NCBI GenBank assembly: GCA_013414745.1
Contig: CP058707.1
Span: forward strand, 3,857,227 to 3,864,795
Direction of reading: 5' to 3'
Source: Bacteroidota bacterium
GTDB taxonomy: Bacteria > Bacteroidota > Bacteroidia > Chitinophagales > Chitinophagaceae
DNA length: 7,569 nucleotides
Position numbers and translations under genes: made by a program. Shown here piece by piece: positions 6,751 through 7,569 of this stretch (its first letter is position 1; each line of letters begins with the position of its first letter). The notes beneath the pieces are model-generated. The model was not told where the DNA came from and did no database searches. It saw only the letters and a program-made list of their open reading frames with translations.

Positions 6751-7325
6751 TTATTTCAATCCAATATTAACATCTGGATAGGTCGTAATTAGAAAAGTCA
6801 AACATTCTTCAATTGTTGAAAGGAAATTATCATATTCTACGTTTAGGTTATAAAGCTTACCAATTTCATTCTGTGGACAAGGGGCTCTCCAGCCCTTCCA
6901 TATAAATTTGAGTTGTTCGTTATGTTCAATCACAACTATTTCATATGCATCTTGAGTTTCATCTAACCTAACACAATGTTTGCCCCAAAGATTATCAATC
7001 ACCGGTAAATAGTCATACATAGGATCGAATTCACTTTCCAATTGATTTGATTTCATAATTACTTCAATATTTCTCTATCTGTTAAATCAGAGAATAGTTT
7101 ATTGAAGAGATTGGTTCTATTTGATTCTAAATGTCTTTTAAATTTGTCTACAAATAATGTCCATGTTCCTAGCAGACAACATTCATCAGGAGAGCCAATA
7201 AAATGCTCTCCTAAAATAAAATGGCAATACGCAACATCATGAATATCCTTAGAATTCTCATAGGGTTTGTATGAAATCGCAAATGTAGATTTGTCACCAA
7301 AAAGCTTACTAGAGTTTTCTATCAT
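6751..7325 (-). CDS. hypothetical protein (weakly Imm42-like N-terminus), probably one gene with one frameshift
   Basis: Two adjacent frames are visible: 7059-7325 (88 residues, MIENSSKLFGDKSTFAISYK...) and 6751-7056 (101 residues, MKSNQLESEFDPMYDYLPVI...). One added base near 7060 fuses them as DREILK-x-IMKSNQLE into about 191 residues. This reads naturally and matches the single-base losses in neighbouring genes. The N-terminal GDKSTFAI with a following HFILGEHFIG strand faintly resembles the Imm42 type of immunity protein. The C-terminal LKFIWKGWRAPCPQNEIGKL looks conserved but I cannot name it. There is no signal peptide or membrane segment. Two co-cassetted small genes remain possible. 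Confidence 0.62.
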
Positions 7326-7376
7326 GAAACAAATTATTTTATCTAATCATATTGTGTTTTTGAGTTGAACAATGGC

Positions 7377-7506
7377 ACACAACGGTTCGCGGCTTGGCGA
7401 TGGCAGGGCATTTGAGTACCAAAGTTGGGGCTATTTCTTATGCCAAATATAGTGAAAAAGTTGAATTACTTCCTATAGCCCTGCTTGCGCCAAACCGCAG
7501 TTAGGC
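7377..7506 (-). other. attC: attC11 (type C)
   Basis: Boxes ACACAAC and GTTAGGC flank GCGGCTTGGCGATGGCAGGGC, paired with GCCCTGCTTGCGCCAAACCGC. It is the 3' site of the cassette that runs off the right edge. Confidence 0.89.
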
Positions 7507-7519
7507 GATCGCCATTGAG

Positions 7520-7569
7520 CTAGAAGTTGAATTCCTTACTGACTTCTTTAATAGGTTCAATGTCGAAAA
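7520..7569 (-). CDS. C-terminal end of an unidentified cassette gene
   Basis: Only the last 15 codons are in the window (FDIEPIKEVSKEFNF, TAG at 7520-7522). The frame is preferred because its composition is protein-like and its stop falls just before attC11, as in neighbouring cassettes. A second frame stays open to a TAA at 7501-7503 inside attC11 and cannot be excluded. Too short to identify. Confidence 0.35.
   Translation of the reverse strand, partial: FDIEPIKEVSKEFNF

Larger units (their letters stand above)
1..7569 (-). mobile_element. integron gene-cassette array (no integrase in window)
   Basis: Eleven attC sites at intervals of roughly 0.5 to 0.9 kb separate unrelated single-gene or gene-less modules, which is the layout of an integron cassette array. 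All supported genes are on the minus strand. N-I always keeps the same attC (type A) on its left, while its right neighbour varies. That fits cassettes that read right to left, each carrying its attC at its 3' end. No tyrosine-recombinase integron integrase and no attI are visible, so the platform, if it exists, would be to the right of the window. Bacteroidota origin is an inference from gene style. Confidence 0.88.

Noticed and set aside
633..7506. CRISPR array or IS-derived inverted repeats
   Set aside because: Repeat spacing is hundreds of bases and variable, no transposase is present, and each repeat has the AAC...GTT boxes and paired arms of attC.
7503..7513. GCGATCGC palindrome resembling the cyanobacterial HIP1 repeat
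   Set aside because: A single occurrence beside an attC box; nothing else suggests a cyanobacterium.

Overview
The window is a stretch of an integron gene-cassette array. Eleven attC recombination sites divide it into ten complete cassettes and two cut-off end cassettes. No integron-integrase gene, attI site or insertion sequence is visible, so from this window alone it would be scored as a cluster of attC sites lacking an integrase. All supported genes lie on the minus strand. The cassettes therefore read right to left, and any integrase platform would be expected beyond the right edge. AT-rich coding DNA, no clear Shine-Dalgarno sequences, a short lipoprotein with an LVSC lipobox and the protein styles present suggest Bacteroidota. 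That assignment is inference, not proof.

Layout from left to right (increasing coordinate): end of a two-gene cassette (DUF3052-like protein and a small lipoprotein, 1-588); attC1; gene-less cassette N-I copy 1; attC2; gene-less cassette N-II copy 1; attC3; N-I copy 2; attC4; a broken SAM-dependent methyltransferase (2606-3229); attC5; an unrecognised soluble protein (3507-3891); attC6; N-II copy 2; attC7; N-I copy 3; attC8; a broken multi-pass membrane protein (5236-5921); attC9; a DUF5958-like protein (6097-6563); attC10; an unrecognised, faintly Imm42-like protein (6751-7325); attC11; and the last codons of one more gene.

The most striking content is the five cassettes without genes. N-I (about 525 bp, three copies) and N-II (about 430 bp, two copies) have no conserved reading frame. 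Both can fold into one large multibranched structure: the cassette ends pair, two inner long-range GC-rich stems follow, and a row of local hairpins built on GCGC arms sits inside. Copies of N-I that differ in sequence keep the pairing through compensatory changes, and N-I and N-II share a conserved segment. This looks like a family of structured RNA, or structured single-stranded DNA, carried as mobile cassettes. The pair N-II plus N-I is present twice as a unit.

Every intact cassette also has its own 7- to 10-bp terminal inverted repeat starting GTT. Almost every gene can be restored to full length by adding single bases at a few points, mostly in homopolymer runs. That points to indel errors in the assembly, or less likely to array-wide decay. 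The coordinates given for genes span the reconstructed reading frames.
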